64,000 nucleotides of DNA from Pseudorhodobacter aquimaris. Its GTDB lineage: Bacteria > Pseudomonadota > Alphaproteobacteria > Rhodobacterales > Rhodobacteraceae. A program made the position numbers and the translations under genes. Positions 1 through 7,943 of the stretch are shown piece by piece. Within the stretch, counting starts at the first letter, position 1, and each line of letters begins with the position of its first letter. The notes beneath the pieces are model-generated. The model saw only the letters and a list, made by a program, of their open reading frames with translations, had not been told where the DNA came from and did no database searches. The stretch lies in NCBI RefSeq assembly GCF_001202025.1, contig NZ_LGHS01000010.1, forward strand, positions 1 to 64,000. Reading direction: 5' to 3'.

Positions 1-402
1 TCTGCGAGCTGATCAGCCATGAAATCCATCGGCCATGTCTCATTGGGTCTGTCAGGCACAGCCAATGGCTCGGGTTTATCACGCTTCAGGCGCTTCTTTG
101 GCTTGATCCGCAGGTTCAGCTCCAGTTCACAGTAGATCCGGTAAACGCGTTTGTGGTTCCAGCCATAGCCTTGGACGTTGCGCAGATACAAAAAACATAG
201 GCCAAAGCCCAGGTTCGCTTATTCTCGGTCAACCGTTCCAGCCAAGCGGCGATCTCCTCGTTCTCGTCGCTCAGGATTGGGCGTACCGGTAGCACGTCTC
301 GCTGATCTCAAACGCACGGCAAGCCAACGCAATGCTGACCCCGTTCTGCGCGACCGCATTCATGGCCATCTCCCGCCTTCGAGATGGCTTCAGCGCTTTT
401 TT
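1..402 (-). pseudogene. IS3-family transposase OrfB, frameshifted and cut by window edge
   Basis: The integrase-core half of the IS3 transposase begins in the -1 frame after the slippery run (KALKPSRRREM...). It reads through EISETCYRYA and then breaks near 280-283, where one base is missing before the expected PILSDENEEI. It breaks again near 208-211, between NKRTW and FGLCFLYLRN, again one base short. Past these the frame is clean to the window edge (NETWPMDFMADQL, the start of the DDE domain). Both lesions fall in short C/G runs, so indel sequencing errors are an alternative to real decay. The DDE catalytic residues lie outside the window. Confidence 0.8.
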
Positions 403-656
403 CCAAGGGCTTCCTTCAGCAAGTCGTTTTGCATGCTCATTTCGGCATACATGCGCTTCAGGCGGCGGTTCTCCTCCGCCATATCCTTCATCTCTGAAAT
501 CAATGACGCATCCATGCCGCCGAACTTCGCCCGCCATTTATAAAAACTTGCGCTGCTCATTCCATGCTCCCGGCAAAGCTCAGAAACCGGAACACCGCCC
601 TCCGCTTGCTTCAACACCGCCATGATCTGCGCGTCGCTGTATCGTCCATTCTTCAT
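390..656 (-). CDS. IS3-family transposase OrfA (helix-turn-helix)
   Basis: This 88-residue protein is the DNA-binding half of an IS3 transposase. Residues 1-50 form a helix-turn-helix (YSDAQIMAVLKQAEGG, then SELCREHGMSSASFYKWRAK). Residues 55-85 are a leucine-zipper-like helix (EENRRLKRMYAEMSMQNDLL) that in this family mediates multimer formation. The ATG at 656 is chosen over an upstream in-frame start because GAGGAG lies about 7 bases before it. The reading frame ends KKR-stop right after the run AAAAAAG (402 down to 396), the usual programmed -1 frameshift site that makes the OrfAB fusion. OrfA itself looks intact. Confidence 0.85.
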   Translation of the reverse strand: MKNGRYSDAQIMAVLKQAEGGVPVSELCREHGMSSASFYKWRAKFGGMDASLISEMKDMAEENRRLKRMYAEMSMQNDLLKEALGKKR

Positions 657-733
657 CGTAAATCTCCTCAGATATCTTGCCGAGAAAATTCTACTTTTGA
701 ACACCACTAATTTTAGGGGGGATTACCCGATGG

Positions 734-1141
734 TCAGTCGGGTTTTGGCGGATTTTCTTTTTGGGCGGGTGCCGTCTTTGCCAGATAGTCATCCAGTGCT
801 TTGGTGCCAAATTGGCGCAGCGCCTCCCCGGCCAGAACCACAGCCACAGTGGAGAGTTCCGAAGACAAGCTGTGTTTGGATGCGGGGGCGGGCTGGGGCG
901 CGGGCTTTTGCGACTTGGGCTTTTTTAAGAAGCCCCAGAACAGGATTGCCGCAACACCGGCGCCGATGGCTGCCATGGTTTTGGGACGTGAAGTTAGCTT
1001 TGCAGCGCCCTCTTTGGACTTGGCAACCACATCCGTATCCAGCAGCTGTTGCGGGATCAGTCTTGCGGACAGGGTAGAGATGGTCCTGCCAAGCGCTTGG
1101 GTTTCTGATGTGCGCAGTGCCTCCAGTTGATCGCGGCTCAT
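734..1141 (-). CDS. small membrane-anchored protein, third gene of a YqjD/YqjE-like operon
   Basis: This 135-residue protein has no family I can name with certainty. The N-terminal 50 residues (SRDQLEALRTSETQALGRTI...) resemble DUF3618-type stretches. A short hydrophobic segment lies at about 56-71 (MAAIGAGVAAILFWGF), and a P/A/K-rich linker leads to a second amphipathic region at 93-120. It overlaps the 3' end of the upstream holin-like gene by 4 bases (ATGA), so the two are translationally coupled. In E. coli the corresponding trio is yqjD-yqjE-yqjK; this gene sits where yqjK would be but is not clearly homologous. It is probably an inner-membrane-associated stress or ribosome-tethering partner, by context only. 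Confidence 0.6.
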   Translation of the reverse strand: MSRDQLEALRTSETQALGRTISTLSARLIPQQLLDTDVVAKSKEGAAKLTSRPKTMAAIGAGVAAILFWGFLKKPKSQKPAPQPAPASKHSLSSELSTVAVVLAGEALRQFGTKALDDYLAKTAPAQKENPPKPD

Positions 1142-1551
1142 GGCGTATCCTTTGATTTGGCGGCCTGTGTTACGGTGTCGATATCTTCACGTAGACGGGC
1201 AAAGATGCGTGCAGGCAGGCCGGTTACATGCCGCACCATGGCCTGCGCCCGCAAAAGCGCCACCAAGCCGAGAACCAAAAGCAGGGCGCCCGCAACAAAT
1301 TGCGCCACCCAAGGCGGCAACCCCAAGGCGATCAGCGCGCTGGCAAAGGACATTCCCAACAACAGAAGGGATACCAAGGCCAAAAGAACCGCCAGACAGC
1401 AGAAAACGGCGGCCATGACCGCCGCCCTTTTCGCGGACTGGATATCCATGCGCAGCAAGCCTGTCTCGGCCGCGAAGATGCGGCCAAGGTGATCTTTGGC
1501 CTGACCGAGCAACTTACCGACCGGCGGCGTATTTTCGTCAGGCGTCATCAT
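1138..1551 (-). CDS. YqjE-like phage-holin-superfamily membrane protein (PF07332 type)
   Basis: This 137-residue protein has two long hydrophobic segments, about residues 43-77 and 81-103, joined by a tight GLPPW turn, with polar ends. This is the layout of the YqjE/actinobacteriophage-holin-III-like family of inner-membrane proteins. It overlaps both neighbours by 4 bases and is the middle member of a three-gene operon after the YqjD-like gene. In enterobacteria YqjE co-occurs with ribosome-binding YqjD in stationary phase. The same role here is inferred from gene order. No lysis genes lie nearby, so a true holin function is unlikely. Confidence 0.7.
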   Translation of the reverse strand: MMTPDENTPPVGKLLGQAKDHLGRIFAAETGLLRMDIQSAKRAAVMAAVFCCLAVLLALVSLLLLGMSFASALIALGLPPWVAQFVAGALLLVLGLVALLRAQAMVRHVTGLPARIFARLREDIDTVTQAAKSKDTP

Positions 1552-1916
1552 TCAGCCTTTGAATCAGCACCGTCGGTTTTGGCTTCGCTGCGCAGCACGC
1601 GGGTCAGGGCATAACCTGCCAGTGCAACACCCGTCACAAAGAGGGCGGGGTGGTCCTTGGCAAAGGTCTTGGTGCGCGCGGCAATGTCGCTGAACGAGGT
1701 TTCGCGCAGGGCCGCAGTGGCTTGCTCTACGTTTTCGGCCAAGACGGCGCGGGCTTGGTCAACATGGCTTTGCGCCTCGGCGGCACCGGCCTCGGCCATA
1801 GCCTTGGCTTTTTCGGTGGCGGACTCCACGGCGGCTTTGCCCTGTGCGGCGACCTCTTCGGCTGTGGCCTTACCACTGTTGATTATATCGGATGCATTTT
1901 GATTGTGCTTTGTCAT
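1548..1916 (-). CDS. YqjD/ElaB-like (DUF883-type) tail-anchored protein
   Basis: This 122-residue protein has an Ala/Glu/Lys-rich amphipathic helix over residues 15-75 (GKATAEEVAAQGKAAVESATEKAK...) and one C-terminal membrane segment at about 90-108 (HPALFVTGVALAGYALTRVL). This is the architecture of YqjD, ElaB and YgaM, which bind ribosomes through the N-terminus and sit in the inner membrane by the C-terminal anchor. The ATG at 1916 is preferred over the one at 1928 because GGAG lies 6 bases before it. First gene of the three-gene operon running down to 734. Whether ribosome binding is conserved here is inference. Confidence 0.7.
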   Translation of the reverse strand: MTKHNQNASDIINSGKATAEEVAAQGKAAVESATEKAKAMAEAGAAEAQSHVDQARAVLAENVEQATAALRETSFSDIAARTKTFAKDHPALFVTGVALAGYALTRVLRSEAKTDGADSKAE

Positions 1917-1973
1917 TTCAGTCTCCATTGTTGATGTTGTGCTCAGGGCAGGGGTTTGAACACGTCTGCGACC

Positions 1974-2171
1974 CTATTTCCGCGCCCGTGGCCCGAAAAA
2001 GAACCAGATGATAAAGCCCAGAATCGGCGCAAAGATAACCAAGAGCGCCCATAGCACCTTGCGGCCCATAGACGCGTTTGATCCTGCGATGGCCATCAAT
2101 GCCCAGATGTCCAGCACCAAGACAATCAATCCGCCGATGCCGGAAAATTCAAACATGTTCAACTCTGTCAT
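1974..2171 (-). CDS. PLDc_N-domain small membrane protein
   Basis: This 65-residue protein has two hydrophobic helices: GIGGLIVLVLDIWALMAIAG (about 11-30) and VLWALLVIFAPILGFIIWFFFG (about 39-60). The second carries the P-x-x-G-x-x-x-W-F-x-x-G-x-R pattern of the phospholipase D nuclease N-terminal (PLDc_N) family, which despite its name often occurs as a stand-alone membrane protein. The start at 2171 is supported by AGGAG 7 bases upstream; a longer in-frame start at 2240 lacks one. It is probably separate from the downstream YqjD-like operon (57-base gap). The function of stand-alone members is unknown. Confidence 0.75.
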   Translation of the reverse strand: MTELNMFEFSGIGGLIVLVLDIWALMAIAGSNASMGRKVLWALLVIFAPILGFIIWFFFGPRARK

Positions 2172-2339
2172 TCGGATCTCCTGTAGGATTTCACGGGACA
2201 AACGCCTATATCGCCTCTTGGTTCCCGCGTTGGCGGGCATAATTTATCGGGAACCGCCGAAACAGGCGCCGCGTTGTTACCCTATCTGAAGAAGCAATAT
2301 CTGAAGACGCAATGGTTTTGCACATGAAGGAGATGACAC

Positions 2340-2513
2340 ATGCTAGGCTGGGCCCTTACTTTTCTGGTTGTCGCGCTTATTGCGGCGGCCCTTGGATTTG
2401 GTGGTATCGCGGGCGCTTCCGCAGGGATCGCCAAGATTCTGTTCTTTATCTTTATCGTTTTGTTCGTGGTGGCGATGGTCGCCCGTGCACTCAAAGGCCG
2501 ACCGCCAATGTGA
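2340..2513 (+). CDS. DUF1328 family small membrane protein
   Basis: This 57-residue protein starts [20 protein letters not shown], has a Gly/Ala-rich turn ([12 protein letters not shown]) and a second hydrophobic helix [19 protein letters not shown]. That two-helix pattern with a central G/A turn defines the DUF1328 (YtjA) family, usually 50-60 residues. AAGGAG lies 7 bases before the ATG. A perfect 10-bp hairpin follows at 2546-2570, so it is likely a single-gene transcript. Members are often stress-induced; their molecular role is not known. Confidence 0.85.
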   Translation: MLGWALTFLVVALIAAALGFGGIAGASAGIAKILFFIFIVLFVVAMVARALKGRPPM

Positions 2514-2545
2514 CGGCTAAACATAGCTGGGAACCAAAGTATATG

Positions 2546-2578
2546 CGCCCCGATCCGTGTGATCGGGGCGTTCGTATT
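2546..2578 (+). terminator. Rho-independent terminator after DUF1328 gene
   Basis: CGCCCCGATC (2546-2555) pairs perfectly with GATCGGGGCG (2561-2570) around a 5-base loop, followed by the T-rich TTCGTATTT. It lies 32 bases past the DUF1328 stop and before the tail-fibre-like gene. Confidence 0.75.
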
Positions 2579-2661
2579 TGGAGCAGCGTACGGATGGTTT
2601 CAAATATATTAACGGAACCGGCACAGGTTGTCGTGCAAACCTTATGACCGGAGCATTGCCC

Positions 2662-3975
2662 ATGTCTGACCAATCCGCACGCTTGTCACTACCCTATCTG
2701 GCCCCCTCGCAGGCGCAAAAGCACGTCACCCATAACGAGGCCCTGAAAATTCTGGATCTGTTGGTGCAGCCGACCGTTCAGGCCTTTGGCGCGGTTACGC
2801 CGCCTGTCTCCCCGTTGGTGGGGCAGGTGTGGTCATTGGGTGCGGGACCGACCGGGGACTGGGCTGATCAGCCAGAGATGCTCGCAGCCTGGAATGGTGA
2901 TGCGTGGCTGTTCTTGGCCCCGCAGGAAGGCTGGCAGTTTCTTGATGTCTCTGATGGCAGTCTCTGGCGCTTTGGCGTGTCCGGCTGGGCGCGACTTGCC
3001 CCGACAGAGTTGGAGAACCTGACGGGGGTCGGTATCAACACCGGTTCCGATCCAACAAACCGGCTTTCGGTTGCCTCGGCGGCCACGCTTTTGACGCATG
3101 AAGGGGCGGGGCATCAGCTTAAGATCAATAAATCGGATGCATTGGATACTGCCAGTCTGTTGTTTCAAACCGATTGGTTTGGACGGGCCGAGATGGGCAC
3201 GGCAGGGAGTGATGATTTTTCAATCAAGGTCAGCCCGGATGGCGCAAGCTGGATCAATGCGCTGAGCATTGGCGCCAGCACCGGCCTGCTGACCGGTGCA
3301 GCAATCACCGAAACGCAAACCGATGCCCGCGCAGGCCGCCTGCTAACGGTCGGAAGTTTCGGGCTTGGGTCCGTCAGCCTGCCGATTGTTGTGGATGCTG
3401 ATGTCGCGTCCACGCCAAGCGGAACCTATGGCACCAATGGCACCACCGTCGGCACATTGCCTGCGGGCGGTCCTGACGGTATTTTGCACCATACGACGCT
3501 TGCGGTGGGCACCTCTATGCAACGTTGGCAAAGCGCGTTGAGCGATACGATGTATCACCGCAGTTATCGCAGCGGCGCCTGGACGGTTTGGGCCAAGATT
3601 CATGATGCGACCAATACAACCGTGGATAGCAACGGGTTCATCAAGGCCGCCTCACCGATCTTGCGTTTGTATGATGATCATATCGAGGACCCCGTAGAGC
3701 CGGTGCCAGCCATATTCACCCGTGTGGGCAGGGGGCATTACAAGCTTGTGGGGGTACAAGAGCTTGCTGATCAGGGCTGGCAGATCGAGGTGCCGCAGGA
3801 TGAAAACGGCAACCGGCTGGTTTTTGTGCAGACAAGCTATGACGCGGCGGCGCGAACCCTTGAGGTCAATACCAGCACAGTGGACTGGAAGTCGGGCTGG
3901 GTGGCTGGCAAGCCGGTGGATATTCCACAAGGCAGGTGGATCGATCTACGTTTTGCTTATGGTCCGGCTGACTAA
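2662..3975 (+). CDS. DUF2793 protein, gene-transfer-agent/phage tail-fibre-like
   Basis: This 437-residue protein has three parts. Residues 1-110 match the DUF2793 pattern seen in phage and GTA fibre proteins (LSLPYLAPSQAQKHVTHNEAL, then GDWADQPEMLAAWNGDAWLF and GWQFLDVSDG). A Thr/Ser/Gly-rich middle contains a pyocin-knob-like stretch (LPAGGPDGILHHTTL... YHRSYRSGAWTVW). The C-terminal ~110 residues (ASPILRLYDDHIED to the end) look like a fibre tip domain. In Rhodobacter capsulatus a DUF2793 gene away from the main GTA cluster is linked to tail fibres, as I recall. No other phage gene is nearby. The start at 2662 is chosen because homology begins there; the upstream ATG at 2644 is possible. 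Confidence 0.75.
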   Translation: MSDQSARLSLPYLAPSQAQKHVTHNEALKILDLLVQPTVQAFGAVTPPVSPLVGQVWSLGAGPTGDWADQPEMLAAWNGDAWLFLAPQEGWQFLDVSDGSLWRFGVSGWARLAPTELENLTGVGINTGSDPTNRLSVASAATLLTHEGAGHQLKINKSDALDTASLLFQTDWFGRAEMGTAGSDDFSIKVSPDGASWINALSIGASTGLLTGAAITETQTDARAGRLLTVGSFGLGSVSLPIVVDADVASTPSGTYGTNGTTVGTLPAGGPDGILHHTTLAVGTSMQRWQSALSDTMYHRSYRSGAWTVWAKIHDATNTTVDSNGFIKAASPILRLYDDHIEDPVEPVPAIFTRVGRGHYKLVGVQELADQGWQIEVPQDENGNRLVFVQTSYDAAARTLEVNTSTVDWKSGWVAGKPVDIPQGRWIDLRFAYGPAD

Positions 3976-3993
3976 GGCCCATGACTTAGGAAA

Positions 3994-4023
3994 CCCGCCC
4001 TGGCAGAAAACGCCGGGCGGGGA
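3994..4023. terminator. Bidirectional hairpin between convergent genes
   Basis: CCCGCCC (3994-4000) pairs with GGGCGGG (4015-4021), extended inside by GGC/GCC across a single unpaired T. On the reverse strand it is followed by TTTCC. It separates the tail-fibre-like gene from the convergent 964-residue gene. The T tracts are weak on both sides, so efficiency is uncertain. Confidence 0.5.
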
Positions 4024-4070
4024 AGGTCCACTTGGAGGAGTGGTTCCGTGCAACGCCGCAAGGTTGAGGG

Positions 4071-6965
4071 TCAGCCGTTGGGCATCGCAAGGCTTAGCAT
4101 ACGGCCACTTTTCTTATAGCGGACCTCGGTGGTCGTGATGGCGGCAACCGTGCCGCCATCCAGACGGTCGCCAACCCGAACCTTTTGATAGCGACCCGAA
4201 GACGTACGGATCAAGGCATAACGCGCTTTGCTAGAGCCATAGATCCCGATCAGATTGGTCTTTGACAGGTTGATCGCATTCTTGAACGTGGCCTGCTGGG
4301 CAACACTTGCGCGTGTCGGAATGCGGGGGGCAGCAGAGGCTTTCACCTCTGGCTCATCCTGTTCCTCGGGGTCGGCGCTGCGTTGCAGTGCGGCTTGGCT
4401 GGTTTCGCGCGCGGCGGAAGAAACGGCAGCCGCTATCGCCTCAGAAAAATCACTTGGCCTTGCTGCGGGGCGGGGCGACATGGCGACCCTTAGCAGGTTA
4501 TCTTGGGGCGCGGCGCTGCTGGCGGTAAGGGATGCGCCAGCGGCGGAATTCCGTGCGATTTCGGCGGCGGTAAGGACCGGCTCAGGGCGCTCAGGCGGGC
4601 GGAGGGATGCGATTTGTGCAAGGCTCGGATCGCTTGCGGGGAGTGACGCATCGTCCTGTGGCGAGGCGGGATCGGCAGCAGGTACTGCATCAAGTGCGGC
4701 TGGACGGCTGCGCGGCTTGCGGCTCTCGACATCTTGGTCTGGCCGGAATGTGCCGTCAGCGGGTGGCTGTTCCGTGCCCGATGCGCTTGCGGTTGTGGCC
4801 GCGTCACTGGCGGCGGCAGGTTCTGGTGTCGCGCGGGCGGGGGGAACAACAGGTGGGCGCGCTGCAATCAGCCAGAATCCTTCGGGCATGATCACCCCAT
4901 TCGGAGTGGCAATGATATCACCGTTCTCATCAAAGGTATATTCGGTGCCAAAGGGGGGCGGTGGCATGGCAGGATCGGGTGCGCCATCCGGGCGTGCCCG
5001 AGGGAGCGGTTTGGCAACCGGGTCAAAGGCCGGGGGGCGCAGGTCGGTGCCTGCCAGCATGATTTCGTCTTGCGGGCCTGCCACCGGTCCTTCGGTTTGC
5101 GCCTCGACCTCACTTGTGGCGGTGATTTCCGGGGCGGGCTCGGGAGGGTCGTCTGATGGTGGGGCTGTCTCGACAATGCGGTCCTCGACGGGGGGCTCCT
5201 CAACAGTAGCCTCCTCGACAGGGGCTTGGGGTTCGGACGCCTCGGCAATCTGGGTTTGCTCTGCTTGGGGGGTATCGCGCGATAGATAGACCGAGGACCA
5301 CGCCGCGACCGAGGCCAGCACGGCCAGCAGAACCAATGTCAGAATCAACCCGAGAAATCGCGGTTTGCCACGGCGCATTGCAAGCTTGGCACCCATTTCG
5401 CCCATGCCATTATCACCGGCGGCTGCGGTATTTTGCGTATTGGCTGCGTCTTCGGAAACCTTGGACTTGAAGCGGGACAATGCCTCTGCCTTGCTGGGTA
5501 CGCTTGCAACCTTGGTTGTCGCAGCGGGCTTTTTGCCAGAGGTTGCTGTTGGCAGCTGCGGCTTGGCGCCCTGTGCAAAAGGAGAGGTTCCGTTCAGCGG
5601 CTTTGGCGCTGTTTTAGGGGCATCGGATGCTGTGGTGACTTTTGGCGCATCCACCTTTGGGGGTGTTTCTGGGGGAACCGGTGCCGCAGGTCCAATAGCT
5701 GCTGGCAGCTGTTTGATTTCGGCAGTTTGCGCCGTTGCGGGTGCCTCTGGCCCCTGAACCGGCCGGGGGGCTTGCTGTGAGGGTGCTTCGGTCGCGGGTT
5801 TGGGATCGGGCGCAGGACCTGCCTTTGTGGCGTCCGGCTTGGTCTGATCGGATTCAGGCACAGGCGGCTTGGCTGCCTCTGGCGGTTTTGGTTCGGCTTT
5901 GATCACATCCGACTTGGGCTTGTTAGACGGGGCTTTGTCGGGATGAGGTTGGCCGGGTTTGGCCTGATCCTTTGTCTTTGGCTTGGTGGCAGGGGCGCTC
6001 TTTGCCACAAGCGGTGGTTCGGCCGCGGCAACCGGTTCAACTGTCTGGCTTGGCGCGGGGGATGTGGCGGGGGCATCCGCCTTAACCGGTGACGTCTCTG
6101 CTGTCGGGGCAGGGTCTGGCGCTGGCTTGGGCTCTGTTGCCTGTGGTGGCGTGTCAGGCTCTGGTTTGCTGTCTGCCGCCGCCTTTTGCGCAATCGGGGC
6201 AGCGGCCGCCGCGGCGATGGCGCGCTGACGGTCTGCCTCGGCCTGTGCGGCGAGGGCTTTTTCGCGATCCTTATGTGCCAGCTTGGCCTTTTCCGCCTCT
6301 TCGACCAGACGCTTTGCCTCGGCCTGCGCCAGTTGTTGTGCACGCAATTCGCGTTCGGCCTTGGCGGCTTCGATCTTGCGCAGAGCCTCTTCGTCGGCTT
6401 TGAGTGTGGCATCCGAAACGCTGTCGGTGACAGAAACCGGGTTCTGATCGCGCTCCACGTTTTCGCCTTCGGGCAAAAGCGCCGCAGAGAGAGCGGTCGG
6501 GCCGAACCAAGGCTCTCCGTTGAACTGGCCTGCGCCGGGGATAGTGACGAATGACACGGGATTAAGCCGGTGGGCTGTGGCAAAGGACTCGGCCTCATCC
6601 AGCGTTTCACGTGCGACGACGGCGACCTGAACCTCGGGGCCGGTGCCGGACCAGTCGAATACCAGATCGTCCACATCATAGGGTGTCAGCCCCTCAAGCC
6701 CCATGCGGATCTGGGCCTTGCGCGCGGCATCATCAGGGCCGGGGGCTTCGATCAAGGTGTAGAGGATCTGTGATGGCGGCAAGACCAGTTTTGTTGTGAT
6801 CCCATGCGGGGCAAGCCCCACAGCCGAAGATCGCAGATAGCCGATCGCCCCCCCAAGATCAGAGGTCTCAAAGTCAACGGACCCCACCTCCATCCAGCCG
6901 CGTGCAGTGCGGTGCAGCAGGCTTGCGGCATCATCGGTAATGTTCAGGGCAAAATTTGGTTTCAT
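4071..6965 (-). CDS. Single-pass membrane protein with GspL/PilM-like N-terminus and GspC/PilP-like C-terminus
   Basis: This 964-residue protein has four parts. Residues 1-165 resemble the cytoplasmic actin-like fold of GspL/PilM (ITDDAASLLHR, VLPPSQILYTLIEAPG, IRMGLEGLTPYDVDDLVFDW). An A/E/K coiled region lies at about 195-255, followed by a Pro/Ala/Lys-rich linker to about 520. One membrane helix sits at about 530-557 (FLGLILTLVLLAVLASVAAW). A second Pro-rich linker then leads to a compact domain over the last 75 residues (IGIYGSSKARYALIRTSSGR, VRVGDRLDGGTVAAI) like the homology region of GspC/PilP. Similar proteins in Rhodobacterales are often called hypothetical or mislabelled translation initiation factor 2. 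The parallel to secretion or pilus scaffold proteins is my inference. No other type II secretion or pilus gene is in the window. Confidence 0.65.
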   Translation of the reverse strand: MKPNFALNITDDAASLLHRTARGWMEVGSVDFETSDLGGAIGYLRSSAVGLAPHGITTKLVLPPSQILYTLIEAPGPDDAARKAQIRMGLEGLTPYDVDDLVFDWSGTGPEVQVAVVARETLDEAESFATAHRLNPVSFVTIPGAGQFNGEPWFGPTALSAALLPEGENVERDQNPVSVTDSVSDATLKADEEALRKIEAAKAERELRAQQLAQAEAKRLVEEAEKAKLAHKDREKALAAQAEADRQRAIAAAAAAPIAQKAAADSKPEPDTPPQATEPKPAPDPAPTAETSPVKADAPATSPAPSQTVEPVAAAEPPLVAKSAPATKPKTKDQAKPGQPHPDKAPSNKPKSDVIKAEPKPPEAAKPPVPESDQTKPDATKAGPAPDPKPATEAPSQQAPRPVQGPEAPATAQTAEIKQLPAAIGPAAPVPPETPPKVDAPKVTTASDAPKTAPKPLNGTSPFAQGAKPQLPTATSGKKPAATTKVASVPSKAEALSRFKSKVSEDAANTQNTAAAGDNGMGEMGAKLAMRRGKPRFLGLILTLVLLAVLASVAAWSSVYLSRDTPQAEQTQIAEASEPQAPVEEATVEEPPVEDRIVETAPPSDDPPEPAPEITATSEVEAQTEGPVAGPQDEIMLAGTDLRPPAFDPVAKPLPRARPDGAPDPAMPPPPFGTEYTFDENGDIIATPNGVIMPEGFWLIAARPPVVPPARATPEPAAASDAATTASASGTEQPPADGTFRPDQDVESRKPRSRPAALDAVPAADPASPQDDASLPASDPSLAQIASLRPPERPEPVLTAAEIARNSAAGASLTASSAAPQDNLLRVAMSPRPAARPSDFSEAIAAAVSSAARETSQAALQRSADPEEQDEPEVKASAAPRIPTRASVAQQATFKNAINLSKTNLIGIYGSSKARYALIRTSSGRYQKVRVGDRLDGGTVAAITTTEVRYKKSGRMLSLAMPNG

Positions 6966-7159
6966 TGCACGGATCTAGCACAAAAGGAAAAGCTGCGGGT
7001 AGCCCCGCCTCTAGGTTACCCCTTTGTTACAGCAGGTTTCTGCTGAGTGAAAGAAAAAGCCCCCGGATTTGATATTAAATAAGCCCAAATCCGCCTAGAA
7101 TTCGCATATTGGTTATGTAATCAGTTCAATGTTTGGCACAAACTCTTGGAGAATCCGCA

Positions 7160-7879
7160 ATGCGAACCCACAACATTCTGACCTTTGCCGCGCTTTTGGC
7201 TTTCGCTGTGCCTGCGGTGTCGGCACCGCTGTGCGCGCAAGAGATTTCGGCAGGGCACATGGCGCAAATTTCGGTCACAGGCGAAGGTGTGGTGATGGCT
7301 GCACCCGATATGGCGACTGTGACCCTTGGCGTGACAAGCTCGGATAAAACCGCAAAACTGGCGATGGATGCGAATAGTGCGGCTCTTGCCGAGGTGTTAA
7401 AAGACCTCAAAGCGGCGGGAATTAAGTCGGCAGATATACAAACCTCGGGGCTGTCACTTCAGCCCGAATGGGATAGCAATAGTGCAGGCAATGGCAGAAC
7501 CATTGGGGGGTACACCGCGCGTAACCGGCTGACGGTACAGGTGCGCGCGCTTGATAATCTGGGTGCCGTGCTGGATGCAGCGGTCAAGGACGGGGCGAAT
7601 ACGTTGGACGGTGTAGAGTTCGGCGTGGCAGAGCCGGGCCCGCTGCTTGATGCCGCCCGCGTGCGTGCGGTCGGGAACGCCCGCAAGCGTGCCGAGGTGA
7701 TCACAAGCGCCGCCGGTGTGCGCCTTGGCCAGATCTCCTCGATCACCGAAGGGGGGGGGGATTATCAGCCTCCGCGCGGTGCCATGTTTGCCCGCGCCGA
7801 GATGGACAGCGTTCCGGTCGAGGCCGGACAGATCAGCTTTGCCATCAATGTCAATATTTCGTGGCATCTGGCCCAGTAA
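7160..7879 (+). CDS. SIMPL domain (DUF541) periplasmic protein
   Basis: This 239-residue exported protein has a signal peptide at about 1-26 (ILTFAALLAFAVPAVSAPLCAQ) and a single SIMPL/DUF541 domain over 33-236. The family hallmarks are ISVTGEGVVMAAPDMATVTLGV, then YTARNRLTVQVRALDNLG and ARKRAEVITSAAGVRLGQI. Family members (E. coli YggE and others) form ring-shaped periplasmic or outer-membrane oligomers and are linked to oxidative-stress tolerance. The start at 7160 is chosen because it directly precedes the signal peptide and has GGAGA 6 bases upstream. The coding region contains a run of ten G at about 7751-7760 (codons GGG GGG GGG GAT), a possible slippage site. Confidence 0.85.
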   Translation: MRTHNILTFAALLAFAVPAVSAPLCAQEISAGHMAQISVTGEGVVMAAPDMATVTLGVTSSDKTAKLAMDANSAALAEVLKDLKAAGIKSADIQTSGLSLQPEWDSNSAGNGRTIGGYTARNRLTVQVRALDNLGAVLDAAVKDGANTLDGVEFGVAEPGPLLDAARVRAVGNARKRAEVITSAAGVRLGQISSITEGGGDYQPPRGAMFARAEMDSVPVEAGQISFAINVNISWHLAQ

Positions 7880-7903
7880 AACGGTGCCGATAACGGGTGA
7901 ATG

Positions 7904-7937
7904 ATCCCCCTGCCGCGTAAATCTGCGACAGGGGGAT
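7904..7937. terminator. Hairpin between convergent SIMPL and metY genes
   Basis: ATCCCCCTG (7904-7912) pairs with CAGGGGGAT (7929-7937), and CGC/GCG extends the stem inside. It lies between two convergent stops and probably serves both. There is no long T run on either side. Confidence 0.6.
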
Positions 7938-7943
7938 GACAGC

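Larger units (their letters stand above)
1..721 (-). mobile_element. IS3-family insertion sequence, 5' part (decayed)
   Basis: This is the leading end of an IS3-type element transcribed leftwards out of the window. It has the classic two-frame layout: a short OrfA, an A6G slippery run at 396-402 just before the OrfA stop, and OrfB in the -1 frame. The OrfB part carries two single-base lesions, so the copy is probably inactive. The outer end is placed near 721, where a C/G-rich stretch followed by TAAAATTAGTGG lies upstream of OrfA. I could not confirm the terminal repeat because the other end lies outside the window. Family assignment is firm; the exact boundary is not. Confidence 0.8.

Noticed and set aside
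1138-1551. A phage lysis holin
   Set aside because: The fold is holin-like, but the gene sits in a YqjD/YqjE-type operon with no lysis or phage genes.
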